From positions 1-51,323 of the forward strand of contig VRUI01000031.1 in assembly GCA_019456225.1 (NCBI GenBank): a stretch of 51,323 nucleotides of DNA, in the 5' to 3' direction. Source of the stretch: Planctomycetota bacterium. GTDB taxonomy: Bacteria > Planctomycetota > Phycisphaerae > Sedimentisphaerales > Anaerohalosphaeraceae. Of this stretch, positions 16,378-24,722 are shown in pieces; the first letter of the stretch is position 1; each line of letters begins with the position of its first letter. Below the pieces are notes generated by a model that made no database searches, was not told the origin of the DNA, and saw only the letters and a list, made by a program, of their open reading frames with translations. The position numbers and the translations under genes are program-made.

Positions 16378-17397
16378 TTAAAATCCGTAGCCGAAAATTT
16401 GTTCTAATGTGTTTTTTGCCCCCCATAGTATGTCTGCGCAGCAGGCGGTGTAGAATGTAATCCAGATGGCAAAGCGGAAATTTGCCGGTTTTGCAGATAT
16501 CGGGATCGTTGCGGCGGTCAGCAGGGCGGCAAATGCGAAAATCGCCCCGGAGAGTGTCTGTCTGTTTGTAAAGGCTATCGCCGAGAGGGCGGCGGTGAGG
16601 ATGAAACAGAGCAATGCCCATAAGCGGAATTTTTTCTTTGCCCGGATCAGGTTTTCTGCGCCTATCGCCGCCAGGATAGAGCATGACATTACCGCCAAAA
16701 GTCCCCAGGCTATCGGCGGGGTCTGCACAATCGGAGTGCTAAATGACAGGGACATGGCGACAGCGGCGATGATTATTAATGTTATGCTGCCGGCGGAAAT
16801 ATAGATCAGCACGCCGAATATTACCGCGCATAGCGGCAGGTGGTAGAAACCGTATACGAAGTCCTGAGCATTGCCTGTAAGAGGCAAGGGGATGCCTGCA
16901 AGGTTTTGAAGATGTGCATTTATCAGGGGCATTGGGAAAAACGGGCCTATGGACGGCAGCGTCAGCAAATAAAAGAACAGAGGGATCACCAGGCCGGCAA
17001 GGATTGCCAGCACTGCTTTTGCGGCGTTAGGAAATGCGAGTAATTTTTTTGACGGCATGATGAATGCCGCCGGGATAAAGAGCCATGGAATAATCGCAGC
17101 GGGTATGCCCGCAAAACGATGGTACGCTGAAAAGGCAAGCGTTAGCGGGCAGAAGGCATAAATTGCGCCGGCGAGGATGGATGCGCTGAAGGTTTTGACG
17201 TAACAGGTGCTTAGCAGGAAGCAGCCTAAAGCACCTATCGGGGGAATAATGATAAAGAAATATTCGACGCGGGAAAAATTTTCCAGGTAGGGCAGGTACA
17301 TGTACAGCGACAGCAAAAAGAAAATCAAGGCGGCAGCTATAGGGCCCGGCGGTATGCCGGCGATCTTATAAATCCGTTTAGAGAGGGTGGTTTTCAT
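16378..17397 (-). CDS. Integral membrane protein of unknown function
   Basis: The 339-residue protein has about ten hydrophobic helices with short loops, many of them small-residue rich (for example PIAAALIFFLLSLYMYLP and LILGALLxx-type segments). A YHRFAGIPAAIIPWLFIP segment after the third helix vaguely recalls the membrane part of YfhO-like glycosyltransferase families, but the loop motifs of those enzymes are not evident. The gene ends 25 bases from the uracil-DNA glycosylase stop (convergent) and follows purM by 24 bases on the same strand. No function is assigned. Confidence 0.7.
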   Translation of the reverse strand: MKTTLSKRIYKIAGIPPGPIAAALIFFLLSLYMYLPYLENFSRVEYFFIIIPPIGALGCFLLSTCYVKTFSASILAGAIYAFCPLTLAFSAYHRFAGIPAAIIPWLFIPAAFIMPSKKLLAFPNAAKAVLAILAGLVIPLFFYLLTLPSIGPFFPMPLINAHLQNLAGIPLPLTGNAQDFVYGFYHLPLCAVIFGVLIYISAGSITLIIIAAVAMSLSFSTPIVQTPPIAWGLLAVMSCSILAAIGAENLIRAKKKFRLWALLCFILTAALSAIAFTNRQTLSGAIFAFAALLTAATIPISAKPANFRFAIWITFYTACCADILWGAKNTLEQIFGYGF

Positions 17398-17421
17398 TAG
17401 AGACTGCCGCTCAAACCCGCA

Positions 17422-18480
17422 CTACATGGTTACTTGGCCTGTGCCTTTTGTTATCGTTCCGATCAGGTAGACTGTTTCGCCGGAGGCCTTTAGTTTTTCA
17501 GAAATATCGGCTGCGTGGTCCTTGTCGACTATCAGGACGTATCCTATGCCCATGTTGAATACTCTGAACATTTCCTGCTCTTCTACAGGTCCTGCCTTCT
17601 GGAGATATTTGAAGATGTCGTTGACCGGCCAGCTTGATTTGTCTATCGCCGCGTCGCAGTCGTCCGGGAGCACTCTTGGGATATTGCCGACCAGTCCGCC
17701 GCCGGTTATGTGTGCCATCGCGTGGATCGGCAGGTCGTTTTCGTAATCGGCTAACAGGTTTACGATCGATCTTACGTATATTTTTGTAGGTTCGAGCAGG
17801 GCGTTGCCGATGGTTTTCCCACCGAGACCTTCCGGTTTATCGGTTACATTGAGCTTTTCCTGTTTAAAGCAGATGTGTCTTGCCAGCGAAAAACCGTTGC
17901 TGTGGACACCATTGGAACCAAGGCCTAAAATCACATCGCCTTCGACAACTCCGTCGGATTTTACGATCCTGTCGCGTTCTACGACTCCCACGGCAAAGCC
18001 GGCCATGTCGAATTCGTCTTTGCGATAAACGTCGGGCATTTCGGCTGTTTCGCCGCCGATAAGGGCACAGTTGGACTGTTTGCAGCCGTCTGCGATCCCT
18101 TCGACCATCTCGGCGATGCGCTCTGGTTCGAGCTTGTTGACGGCGAGGTAGTCAAGAAAGAACAGCGGTTCTGCGCCCTGGACGATCATGTCGTTTACGC
18201 TCATGGCGACCAGGTCGATTCCGATGCTGTCGAATCTGCCCATCTCCTGGGCGATCATGATCTTTGTGCCGACTCCGTCCGTGCATGAAACGAGGACGGG
18301 GTTTTTGTACTTCTCTTTGCCGTCTTCGTTGAGTTGGAAGAGCCCGGCGAATCCGTTCTCCAAACCGATTACCCTCGCCCCGAAAGTGCTTTTGACACTC
18401 TTGCCGATGCGTTCGACCATCCGGTCATTCGCGTCGATGCTGACGCCCGATTCTTCATAGCTGACATATTTTTTATCCAT
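17422..18480 (-). CDS. purM: Phosphoribosylformylglycinamidine cyclo-ligase (AIR synthetase)
   Basis: This enzyme makes aminoimidazole ribonucleotide, the fifth step of purine synthesis, with ATP. The 352 residues match the family. Visible motifs are SCTDGVGTKIMIA (about 64-76), IGIDLVAMSVNDM (about 87-99), the GGETAEMPDVY loop (about 140-150), and AHITGGGLVGNIPRVLP (about 254-270). It follows purF by 63 bases with a hairpin repeat in between. The start ATG has a poor ribosome binding site; the hairpin just upstream may affect translation. Confidence 0.96.
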   Translation of the reverse strand: MDKKYVSYEESGVSIDANDRMVERIGKSVKSTFGARVIGLENGFAGLFQLNEDGKEKYKNPVLVSCTDGVGTKIMIAQEMGRFDSIGIDLVAMSVNDMIVQGAEPLFFLDYLAVNKLEPERIAEMVEGIADGCKQSNCALIGGETAEMPDVYRKDEFDMAGFAVGVVERDRIVKSDGVVEGDVILGLGSNGVHSNGFSLARHICFKQEKLNVTDKPEGLGGKTIGNALLEPTKIYVRSIVNLLADYENDLPIHAMAHITGGGLVGNIPRVLPDDCDAAIDKSSWPVNDIFKYLQKAGPVEEQEMFRVFNMGIGYVLIVDKDHAADISEKLKASGETVYLIGTITKGTGQVTM

Positions 18481-18484
18481 AAAA

Positions 18485-18540
18485 AACAGCCCCGGCCGAC
18501 AGGCCGAATCCTCAATTTTGATTTTTAATTTTTAATCTTT
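18485..18540 (-). repeat. Leader repeat family A, copy 2
   Basis: The hairpin CGGCC-GACA-GGCCG (18493-18506) lies 13 bases before the purM start and is flanked by AT-rich ATTTTTAATTTTTAAT-type sequence toward purF. The core and flanks match the copies before mutL and before the FIST gene. It may be a leader structure or a mobile repeat. Confidence 0.6.
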
Positions 18541-18543
18541 GAT

Positions 18544-19977
18544 TTAATCGATATTATCGAAAAGCTGCATCTGGTGGCGTTCCATGTGGAACTTGTTTAC
18601 GACGGTGTTTACAGGTATTTTGTATTCGCCGCTCCAGCATGCCGTACAGTAATGGTCCCCGGGCAGGGAAGCGCAGGAGAGCATCCCTTCAAGCGAAATA
18701 TAACCAAGCGTGTCCACCTCGAGATAATCGCGTATCTCGTCGAGTGTACGTTTATTGGCGACAAGCTCCTCATGTGTCGGGAAATCGACGCCGTAAAAAC
18801 ACGGATATTTGACCGGCGGACAGCTGACACGCATGTGTATCTCGGTGGCGCCTGCTTCTCTAAGCGATTTTATCTTGCCTTTTGTCGTAGTTCCCCGGAC
18901 GATGGAGTCATCAACTACTACCACGCGTTTGTCTTTTACGGTTTCTTTGACTACTGCAAGTTTGAGTCTCACGGCAAGTTCGCGAAGTTCCTGCGAGGGA
19001 GCAAGGAAGGTTCTGCCGACGTAATGACTCCTTACGAAACCCATATCGAAAGGTATGCCGCTTTCGCTGGCATAGCCGACTGCTGCAGAAGTTCCAGAGT
19101 CCGGTACAGGTATGACTACGTCGGCATCGACTGGGTATTCCCTTGCGAGTTGTTCTCCGCAGCGTTTGCGGACCTCGTGGACGTTTTCGCCGAAAACCAT
19201 GCTGCTTTGCTTGGCAAAATAAACATGCTCGAAAATACAGTGGGCGGGAGTGACTGTTCCGGGTTTGACAAAGAATTTGCTGGTCAAACCGTTTTTGTCG
19301 AGTCTGATGATCTCGCCGGGTTCAACGTCACGAATATAGTCGGCTCCGATGGTATCGAATGCGCAGGTTTCGCTTGCGACGCAATAGGCGCCTTCTTTCG
19401 TTCTGCCGATGCTTAAAGGGCGGATTCCGAAGGGATCTCTGGCCGCTTCTATATGGTCGGGGAACAAAAACAGTATAGAATATGCACCCTGCAGATGGTT
19501 CAGTACGTGTCCGAGTGCGTCGGGTCTGGCGGCATGGCTTGGTTTTGCCAGGAGGTGGACGACGATCTCCGTATCGTTTGTGGATTTGAAGATGTGACCG
19601 TATGCTTCGTATTCGTCCCGTAAGAGGCCGGCGTTTATAAGGTTGCCGTTATGAGCGACGGCGACCTGCCCCCGCGAATATTCGCTAAGGAAGGGCTGGG
19701 CGTTCAGCGGGTTGCTGGAACCGGTGGTCGAATAACGAACATGGCCGATAGCCATTGGGTTTTGGAGCTTTTCGAGCATGCCTCGACCCCCACGGAAAAC
19801 GCGGCTGACCTCACCCATCCTGGCGAAAGATTTGATATACTCTCCGTCACTGGAGGCGATACCCGCCGATTCCTGTCCGCGGTGCTGCAAACTGTGGATC
19901 CCGAAATATGTTTTTTGTACAGCATCAGGGTCGCCGTAAATGCCGAAAACCCCGCATTCTTCTTTCTTGTCAGCCAT
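18544..19977 (-). CDS. purF: Amidophosphoribosyltransferase
   Basis: This enzyme commits PRPP to purine synthesis. The 477 residues start with a 7-residue propeptide (MADKKEE) before the catalytic Cys8 in CGVFGIYG. The glutaminase domain (YSTTGSSNPLNAQPF) precedes the phosphoribosyltransferase PRPP loop VVVDDSIVRGTTTKGK (about 350-365). Four cysteines in the positions of the Bacillus-type 4Fe-4S cluster are kept (HCIFEHVYFA, KYPCFYGVDF, YCTACWSGEY), so oxygen-sensitive maturation is expected. It is upstream of purM. A candidate promoter is at 20021-20047. Confidence 0.96.
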   Translation of the reverse strand: MADKKEECGVFGIYGDPDAVQKTYFGIHSLQHRGQESAGIASSDGEYIKSFARMGEVSRVFRGGRGMLEKLQNPMAIGHVRYSTTGSSNPLNAQPFLSEYSRGQVAVAHNGNLINAGLLRDEYEAYGHIFKSTNDTEIVVHLLAKPSHAARPDALGHVLNHLQGAYSILFLFPDHIEAARDPFGIRPLSIGRTKEGAYCVASETCAFDTIGADYIRDVEPGEIIRLDKNGLTSKFFVKPGTVTPAHCIFEHVYFAKQSSMVFGENVHEVRKRCGEQLAREYPVDADVVIPVPDSGTSAAVGYASESGIPFDMGFVRSHYVGRTFLAPSQELRELAVRLKLAVVKETVKDKRVVVVDDSIVRGTTTKGKIKSLREAGATEIHMRVSCPPVKYPCFYGVDFPTHEELVANKRTLDEIRDYLEVDTLGYISLEGMLSCASLPGDHYCTACWSGEYKIPVNTVVNKFHMERHQMQLFDNID

Positions 19978-20020
19978 TATTGTCCCGAAAAGTTAATAAC
20001 TATTCCAGTTAAAAGCGCAG

Positions 20021-20047
20021 TTTATACTATTGTCAAATGCAAGTCAA
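20021..20047 (-). promoter_or_regulatory. Candidate purF promoter
   Basis: On the minus strand, TTGACT (20042-20047) is followed by 15 bases and TATAAA (20021-20026), and a second TTGACA lies at 20031-20036. The spacing is short, so this is tentative. Confidence 0.35.
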
Positions 20048-20195
20048 TTTTTTATTCAGAATCTCATGCCGAATGCAATAAATATACCTACATGGACGTT
20101 AAATGTTCAGTAAATCGGAAGTATTTGGCTTAAATAAAATTGATGCTTGCCGCGGCAGTTGACCGAACAATAAAATATCTCGTCAGTATTAGTTC

Positions 20196-20224
20196 TTGAC
20201 TAGCCGATCTGTTTTTGGTATAAT
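20196..20224 (+). promoter_or_regulatory. Strong sigma-70-type promoter for tatA
   Basis: TTGACT (20196-20201), an exact 17-base spacer and a perfect TATAAT (20219-20224) lie 55 bases upstream of the tatA ATG. A longer frame beginning at this TTG is therefore not the real start. Confidence 0.75.
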
Positions 20225-20279
20225 ACCGAATAAATATTGTCTTGTAATAAAACACCCTTACAGAATTAAGGATTTTAAA

Positions 20280-20525
20280 ATGATTGAAAATATTCAAAAT
20301 ATAGTTGCTTTTGGAATGCCCGGCGGACCCGAATGGATCATCATCCTTATTGTTGCTGTCCTGATATTTGGCAGGCGTTTGCCTGAGATCGCCCGCGGTA
20401 TGGGTAAAAGTCTAAGCGAGTTCAAGAAGGGCGTTCGTGAAGCACAGGATGACGTAACCAGCGTGGTCGACGATGACATCAGCCCCATCGAAGAAGCAGA
20501 AGCAGAAGAATCAAAAGACGCATAA
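20280..20525 (+). CDS. tatA: Sec-independent translocase protein TatA
   Basis: The 81-residue protein has one N-terminal membrane helix (PEWIIILIVAVLIFG) after a short periplasmic segment, the FGRRLPEIARGMGKSLSEFK amphipathic helix (about 29-48) with the conserved Phe-Gly, then an acidic tail. It forms the pore of the Tat system, which exports folded proteins. The ATG at 20280 has TTAAGGAT upstream. tatC lies convergent just downstream, an unusual layout since the two are often one operon. TatB could be elsewhere, or absent as in minimal Tat systems. Confidence 0.95.
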   Translation: MIENIQNIVAFGMPGGPEWIIILIVAVLIFGRRLPEIARGMGKSLSEFKKGVREAQDDVTSVVDDDISPIEEAEAEESKDA

Positions 20526-20556
20526 AGCTATTTGTCTCCTGCAATGATAGACCAAA

Positions 20557-20584
20557 CAGAAGCCCTAAGCGCAAGCCGGGCTAG
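20557..20584 (+). repeat. Dispersed repeat family C, intergenic copy
   Basis: The core AGCCCTAAGCGCAAGCCGGG, ending in CT, forms a short imperfect hairpin in the convergent tatA-tatC gap. It closely matches the copy in the lspA tail (11051-11080). Confidence 0.6.
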
Positions 20585-20680
20585 CCACTGTGCTTAAAAC
20601 ACTCCAAGGGGCTCGCATCGTTCTGTCGAAGGCGACCCCATTTTATCTATAACCTGCAGCATCTATCGTAACGGAGACGT

Positions 20681-21760
20681 TTAAATCTCAATCGCCCGTT
20701 CCTTGCGTTTCCTCATAAATCTGCATGCCAGGATACTTATTTCAAATAATATGTACAAGGGCCCGGCAAGTCCAAGCTGCGATACAAAATCCGGCGGGGT
20801 GATCATCGCAGACAAGATAACAAGCCCCAGGATTACGAACTTGCGGTTTTTGGTTAGCATCTCTATTGAAACAAGCCCCATACGTTCGGCGAACACAATG
20901 ACAATAGGCATTTGAAACGCAACGCCGAACACCAGCGTAAGCAGCAGGATCATATTAATATAGTCCGACGGTCTGAACTGGGAGGTGAAACCGAGGAATT
21001 CATCAAATTTGACGAAAAACTTCATAGTAAGCGGGGCGATGGTTGTCATGAAAAAGATACTGCCCGCGATAAAAAGAATCGCACTGGCCGGCGCTACGGA
21101 ATATGCGAACTTCTTTTCCTTTTTGTACAGACCGCTCGCCACAAAAGCCCATATCTGCCAGAATACCCATGGACAGGTCAGCATTAGGCCAAAAATCAGG
21201 CTTGTTTTGAGATAGACCATAAACCCTTCTGAGGGACTGATCGTGGTAAGTTTCTTTTTCTCCTTAACTTCGTATGGGGTAAGATATGCGAAAAAGCCCT
21301 CTGAAACACCGGTAGATTTCAATTCCCCAACTGTTTCAGGTATCTCCATATCTTTGTCGTATGGAGTTATTTTGAGCGTAAGCTGTCCGGATGTGCTGTT
21401 GGGGTCATCTTCTCCATTTTCATCAGGAGTTAGGTTAACCATATAAATATTTGACGCGTCGATAGATTTGCGTTTCTTTTTGCTCGCAAGAATTTTCCTC
21501 GCGTTTTCGTATGGGATGAGATTAATTACATATCTATCTGACGGATCGAAAGAAGCTGTCTTTTGATCCTTTCTGATATCCTTCATAGCTTTATCATACG
21601 GGATAAGCAGCAGGTCGATAAGAAAACTGCCGAAGCACATGCAGATCACGAGACCGATGAATAATCCGGATATCGCGAGTATCAGACGCGTCCGCAACTC
21701 CTCCAGGTGGTCGCCCAGGCTCATCGAGGCCATCTGTTCTTCTTTATCTAAATGTGTCAT
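20681..21760 (-). CDS. tatC: Sec-independent translocase protein TatC with expanded first external loop
   Basis: The 359-residue TatC is over 100 residues longer than usual (about 250). The start shows the family DHLEELRTRLI (about 17-27); the core then runs SPSEGFMVYLKTSL (about 175-188), six helices, ITPPDFVSQLG (about 330) and the basic tail. The extra length lies in the first periplasmic loop (residues 52-185), built from about five degenerate copies of LxPY[DE]-headed units 29 residues apart (one is 21). TatC binds twin-arginine signals. The gene is convergent to tatA, separated by a repeat-bearing 155-base gap. Confidence 0.93.
   Translation of the reverse strand: MTHLDKEEQMASMSLGDHLEELRTRLILAISGLFIGLVICMCFGSFLIDLLLIPYDKAMKDIRKDQKTASFDPSDRYVINLIPYENARKILASKKKRKSIDASNIYMVNLTPDENGEDDPNSTSGQLTLKITPYDKDMEIPETVGELKSTGVSEGFFAYLTPYEVKEKKKLTTISPSEGFMVYLKTSLIFGLMLTCPWVFWQIWAFVASGLYKKEKKFAYSVAPASAILFIAGSIFFMTTIAPLTMKFFVKFDEFLGFTSQFRPSDYINMILLLTLVFGVAFQMPIVIVFAERMGLVSIEMLTKNRKFVILGLVILSAMITPPDFVSQLGLAGPLYILFEISILACRFMRKRKERAIEI
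21197..21607 (-). repeat. Internal tandem repeats in the TatC periplasmic loop
   Basis: Residues 52, 81, 110, 131 and 160 each begin a unit (LIPYD, LIPYE, LTPDE, ITPYD, LTPYE), with spacings of 29, 29, 21 and 29. Each unit ends with a copy of the S-x2-[GR]-[FY]-x-[VA]-[YN]-like strand that in normal TatC occurs once before the second helix (SEGFMVYL). Confidence 0.65.
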
Positions 21761-22012
21761 TTATAAAAACCCTGTATTTCATTACTCGCGTTGCTGCCAA
21801 ACGATTATTGTAACCAATTTTGCATTAAATATCAATTTCTTTATTGATAAAAGACTTTCTTGTGGGGTTATATATTTACAGTTTTTATTGTTTTTTCAGA
21901 TTTTGGTGATATTATAGCCCTCTTCAATTCAACACAAATGTGTCACCGTATGTAAAAGATATCATATTTTTGTGATCCTGATTGCTGGCTGCTGGTAGCT
22001 GGAGGCTGTTTT

Positions 22013-22786
22013 ATGTTTGATTTTGGTTCTTTTGAATTGTCGTCTATGCAGTGGGCGATGCTTGCCTTGACGGCGTTTCTGGTCGGTATCGCCAAGACGG
22101 GCATCCCCGGGGTAGGGGTTATTGCCGTTCCGCTTATCGCGATTGTTTGGACAGACGCAAAAGAGTCGGTGGGTCTGCTTTTGCCGCTGCTGATATTCGC
22201 CGATCTGTTCGCCGCCGGTTATTACCGCCGCAAGGCCATGTGGGGACACATTATCCGTCTGCTTCCGTGGGCTATCGCCGGTATTATCGCTGGTTACTTC
22301 ACTATGAAAAATATCGACGGAAAGCATTTAAAGCCCGTTATCGGCGGTATCGTACTGGCAATGCTGGGGCTCAACTACTTCCAGTCGGCAGGGGGGAAAA
22401 AGCCCAAAGACAGCGAGATCGCTTTGCCGTCGCACTGGGCTTTTGCAGCAGTAATGGGCCTTGTCGCCGGGGTTATAACGATGATGGCAAATGCGGCAGG
22501 GCCGGTGATGATAATTTATCTGCTGGCGATGCGTCTGCCGAAAACAGAGTTTGTTGGAACAGCGGCATGGTTTTTCTTCATAGTCAACTGGATAAAAGTT
22601 CCATTCATGATAAATCTCGGCCTTGTTAGCACCCAATCGCTGAAATTGAACGTAACGCTGTTTCCCCTGATAGCAATCGGTGCGGTAGCCGGAATCCTGA
22701 TCCTCAAACATATCCCCCAGAAAATATTCAATAAATCAGTCCTGATCCTGGCCGCGGCAGCTGCAATAAAATTACTGCTTTCGTAG
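22013..22786 (+). CDS. TSUP family (TauE/SafE) sulfite/anion exporter-like permease
   Basis: The 257-residue membrane protein has eight hydrophobic helices and the TSUP pattern: two inverted halves with FLVGIAKTGIPGVGVIAVPL (about 21-40) and MGLVAGVITMMANAAGPVM (about 151-169). TSUP proteins move sulfite, sulfonates or related anions; the substrate is unknown. A GGAGG 8 bases upstream supports the ATG. The gene is alone between tatC (divergent) and the discoidin lipoproteins. Confidence 0.85.
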   Translation: MFDFGSFELSSMQWAMLALTAFLVGIAKTGIPGVGVIAVPLIAIVWTDAKESVGLLLPLLIFADLFAAGYYRRKAMWGHIIRLLPWAIAGIIAGYFTMKNIDGKHLKPVIGGIVLAMLGLNYFQSAGGKKPKDSEIALPSHWAFAAVMGLVAGVITMMANAAGPVMIIYLLAMRLPKTEFVGTAAWFFFIVNWIKVPFMINLGLVSTQSLKLNVTLFPLIAIGAVAGILILKHIPQKIFNKSVLILAAAAAIKLLLS

Positions 22787-22952
22787 AGTAAAAAGCTCGA
22801 AAAATTCTATGTTTTTTGAAATATATCCGAGTAAATAAACGTTGAATTGCATAATTACTACTGTTGGGATATGAATCTGGGCGAATATGTGAGATTTTTT
22901 GCCGTAATGATTAAGGGATAAACTTTTTAGCTCACCAAGGCTGGTATTATGT

Positions 22953-22980
22953 TTGACAGTACTGTATTTTATTGTATTAT
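22953..22980 (+). promoter_or_regulatory. Promoter for the discoidin-like lipoprotein pair
   Basis: A perfect TTGACA (22953-22958), 16 bases and TATTAT (22975-22980) lie about 65 bases before the first lipoprotein's ATG (23045). Confidence 0.65.
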
Positions 22981-23044
22981 ATTGGGTTCAGAATTATCTG
23001 AGTGTTAGAATGTGAATTTGCTTTTATATACGGATATAATTATT

Positions 23045-23809
23045 ATGCTTGATAGAAGATTTGTACAAAAAGCTGTTGTTATCTTAATGTTGGCGTTTGC
23101 GGCGGTTGTTTTTTCGTCCTGCAGGAAAGATACCCCTGTCGATAATGAAAAAGAAAACGGTAACGAAACCACCTCAAACACTAATGCCGGAATGATTCTG
23201 CTTCCGGTTGAGTTACCCGAAGCCGTGCCGGGTGCTACTCCTGTCAATCTTACGGGTATCCCAAATCTCGAGGAAGATACCGGTGCATCGCATCCGGACT
23301 TTTTTGTTCCGGAAGGCACAACAAATGTTGCCCTCAAAAAGCCGGTTACCGGCACGGATGAAGATCCGATCGGAGGGCCTCTCTCGATGATCGTTGACGG
23401 AGAGATGAAAGGTGACGAAGGCGGCTACCTGACGCTCGGCCGGTTTGAGCAGCATATTACTGTCGATCTTGAAGTCCCCCATGAGATATATGCAATAATG
23501 ATCTGGCATTATAACAAGGAAAAACGTGTTTACTTTGACGTTGTAGTACAGATCGCAGACGACCCTGATTTTACTGAGAATATGGAGGTCGTGTTTAATA
23601 ACGACGATGACGGTACGCTGGGCCTCGGCATTGGTAAGGATAAGAATTACATTGAAAACGGTAAAGGCGAATCTGATTACTCAAAGGGCAAGCTCATTAA
23701 TGCCAAAGGGACAAAAGGACGATATGTCCGCTTTCACAGTAACGGAAACAACTCAAATGATATGAACCATTATGTAGAGGTTGCCGTATTCGGAAAACTC
23801 GTTGAGTAA
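23045..23809 (+). CDS. Discoidin-like (F5/8 type C fold) lipoprotein, paralogue 1
   Basis: The 254-residue protein has a lipoprotein signal (VVILMLAFAAVVFSSC; lipid Cys about 24), an acidic low-complexity linker, then a single galactose-binding-like beta-sandwich of the F5/8 type C group: KKPVTGTDEDP, VDGEMKG, QHITVDLEVPHEIYAIMIWH, and a terminal GRYVRFHSNGN ... HYVEVAVFG. These domains bind sugars or surfaces. I start at ATG 23045, which lies in front of the signal sequence; the longest frame adds 11 residues. It is 95 bases before a close paralogue. Confidence 0.78.
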   Translation: MLDRRFVQKAVVILMLAFAAVVFSSCRKDTPVDNEKENGNETTSNTNAGMILLPVELPEAVPGATPVNLTGIPNLEEDTGASHPDFFVPEGTTNVALKKPVTGTDEDPIGGPLSMIVDGEMKGDEGGYLTLGRFEQHITVDLEVPHEIYAIMIWHYNKEKRVYFDVVVQIADDPDFTENMEVVFNNDDDGTLGLGIGKDKNYIENGKGESDYSKGKLINAKGTKGRYVRFHSNGNNSNDMNHYVEVAVFGKLVE

Positions 23810-23904
23810 TTGTTTTGCTAAAGCTGAATTCAGGGAAAAATGCAAGTGCACGGATTTATGTGAATTCTAATTAAAATTTATTTATTTTCAGAGAGGTATT
23901 AATT

Positions 23905-24720
23905 ATGTTTGACAGAAAATTGTTGCGAAAGATTATTGTTGTATTATTGCTGGCCGCTGCCGCGATTGTTTTTTCTTCATGTAAGAAAGATACACCCGAT
24001 GATAATGAAAAAAAGGATGATCCGTCTCCTACGGTGTTGCCGGAACCCATTGAAGACGGCACTCCACCCGAAGATAATGATAAAAAGGAAGAGGTTGGAA
24101 TCAAAACAGACGCTGCTGCCGGCATGATACCGCTTCCTGTGGTATTGCCGGAACCTATTGAAGTCGGCACTCCTATACCAATTCCTAAAGGTGAAAATAT
24201 GGAAGAAGATACAGGTGACGATCGCCCGACTTTTTATGTTCCGAAAGGCACTACAAATGTCGCTCTCAAAAAGACTGTCACGTGCCCCGATGAGGATATC
24301 ACGCCCGAAGAACTTGAAAGGATCGTCGACGGTGACATGAGCGGAACCGACGGTACCTGGGTCGAGCTTGGCTTGTACGAACAGCAGATAACCATTGACC
24401 TTGGCGCCCCCCATGAGATAAGCGCGATTTTGCTCTGGCATTATTTCAAAGAAACAAGAGTTTACTATGACGTTGTCGTTCAGACAGCAGACGATGCTGA
24501 TTTCATTACGAATGCCAAAACACACTTCAACAATGACTTCGACGACACCCATGGCATCGGCGCCGGTAAAGACAAAAATTACGTTGAAAAGCCAAAGGGC
24601 AAACTCATCAACGCTAAAGGTATTAAGGGACGTTATGTTCGCCTCTACAGTGCTGAGAACTCAGTAAACCAGTTGAACCATTACGTCGAGGTAGCGGTAT
24701 TCGGTAAACGTGTTGAATAA
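23905..24720 (+). CDS. Discoidin-like lipoprotein, paralogue 2
   Basis: The 271-residue product is a tandem duplicate of the preceding gene: lipoprotein signal (VVLLLAAAAIVFSSC), acidic linker, and the same beta-sandwich (VDGDMSGTDGTW, QQITIDLGAPHEISAILLWH, GRYVRLYSAEN, HYVEVAVFG). Its linker holds an internal repeat, LPEPIEDGTP and LPEPIEVGTP, absent in paralogue 1. GAGAGG 8 bases upstream sets the start. The M48 peptidase begins 2 bases after its stop, so the two are translationally coupled. Likely surface-anchored carbohydrate binding (inference). Confidence 0.8.
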   Translation: MFDRKLLRKIIVVLLLAAAAIVFSSCKKDTPDDNEKKDDPSPTVLPEPIEDGTPPEDNDKKEEVGIKTDAAAGMIPLPVVLPEPIEVGTPIPIPKGENMEEDTGDDRPTFYVPKGTTNVALKKTVTCPDEDITPEELERIVDGDMSGTDGTWVELGLYEQQITIDLGAPHEISAILLWHYFKETRVYYDVVVQTADDADFITNAKTHFNNDFDDTHGIGAGKDKNYVEKPKGKLINAKGIKGRYVRLYSAENSVNQLNHYVEVAVFGKRVE

Positions 24721-24722
24721 CC

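Larger units (their letters stand above)
19978..20279. other. Divergent promoter region between purF and tatA
   Basis: This 300-base gap holds the tatA promoter (20196-20224) and a candidate purF promoter (20021-20047). A short palindrome TTGCCGCGGCAG lies at about 20150-20161. No gene is visible. Confidence 0.4.

Noticed and set aside
18574-19416. A 280-codon open frame on the plus strand
   Set aside because: Antisense shadow of purF; no ribosome binding site and no family resemblance.
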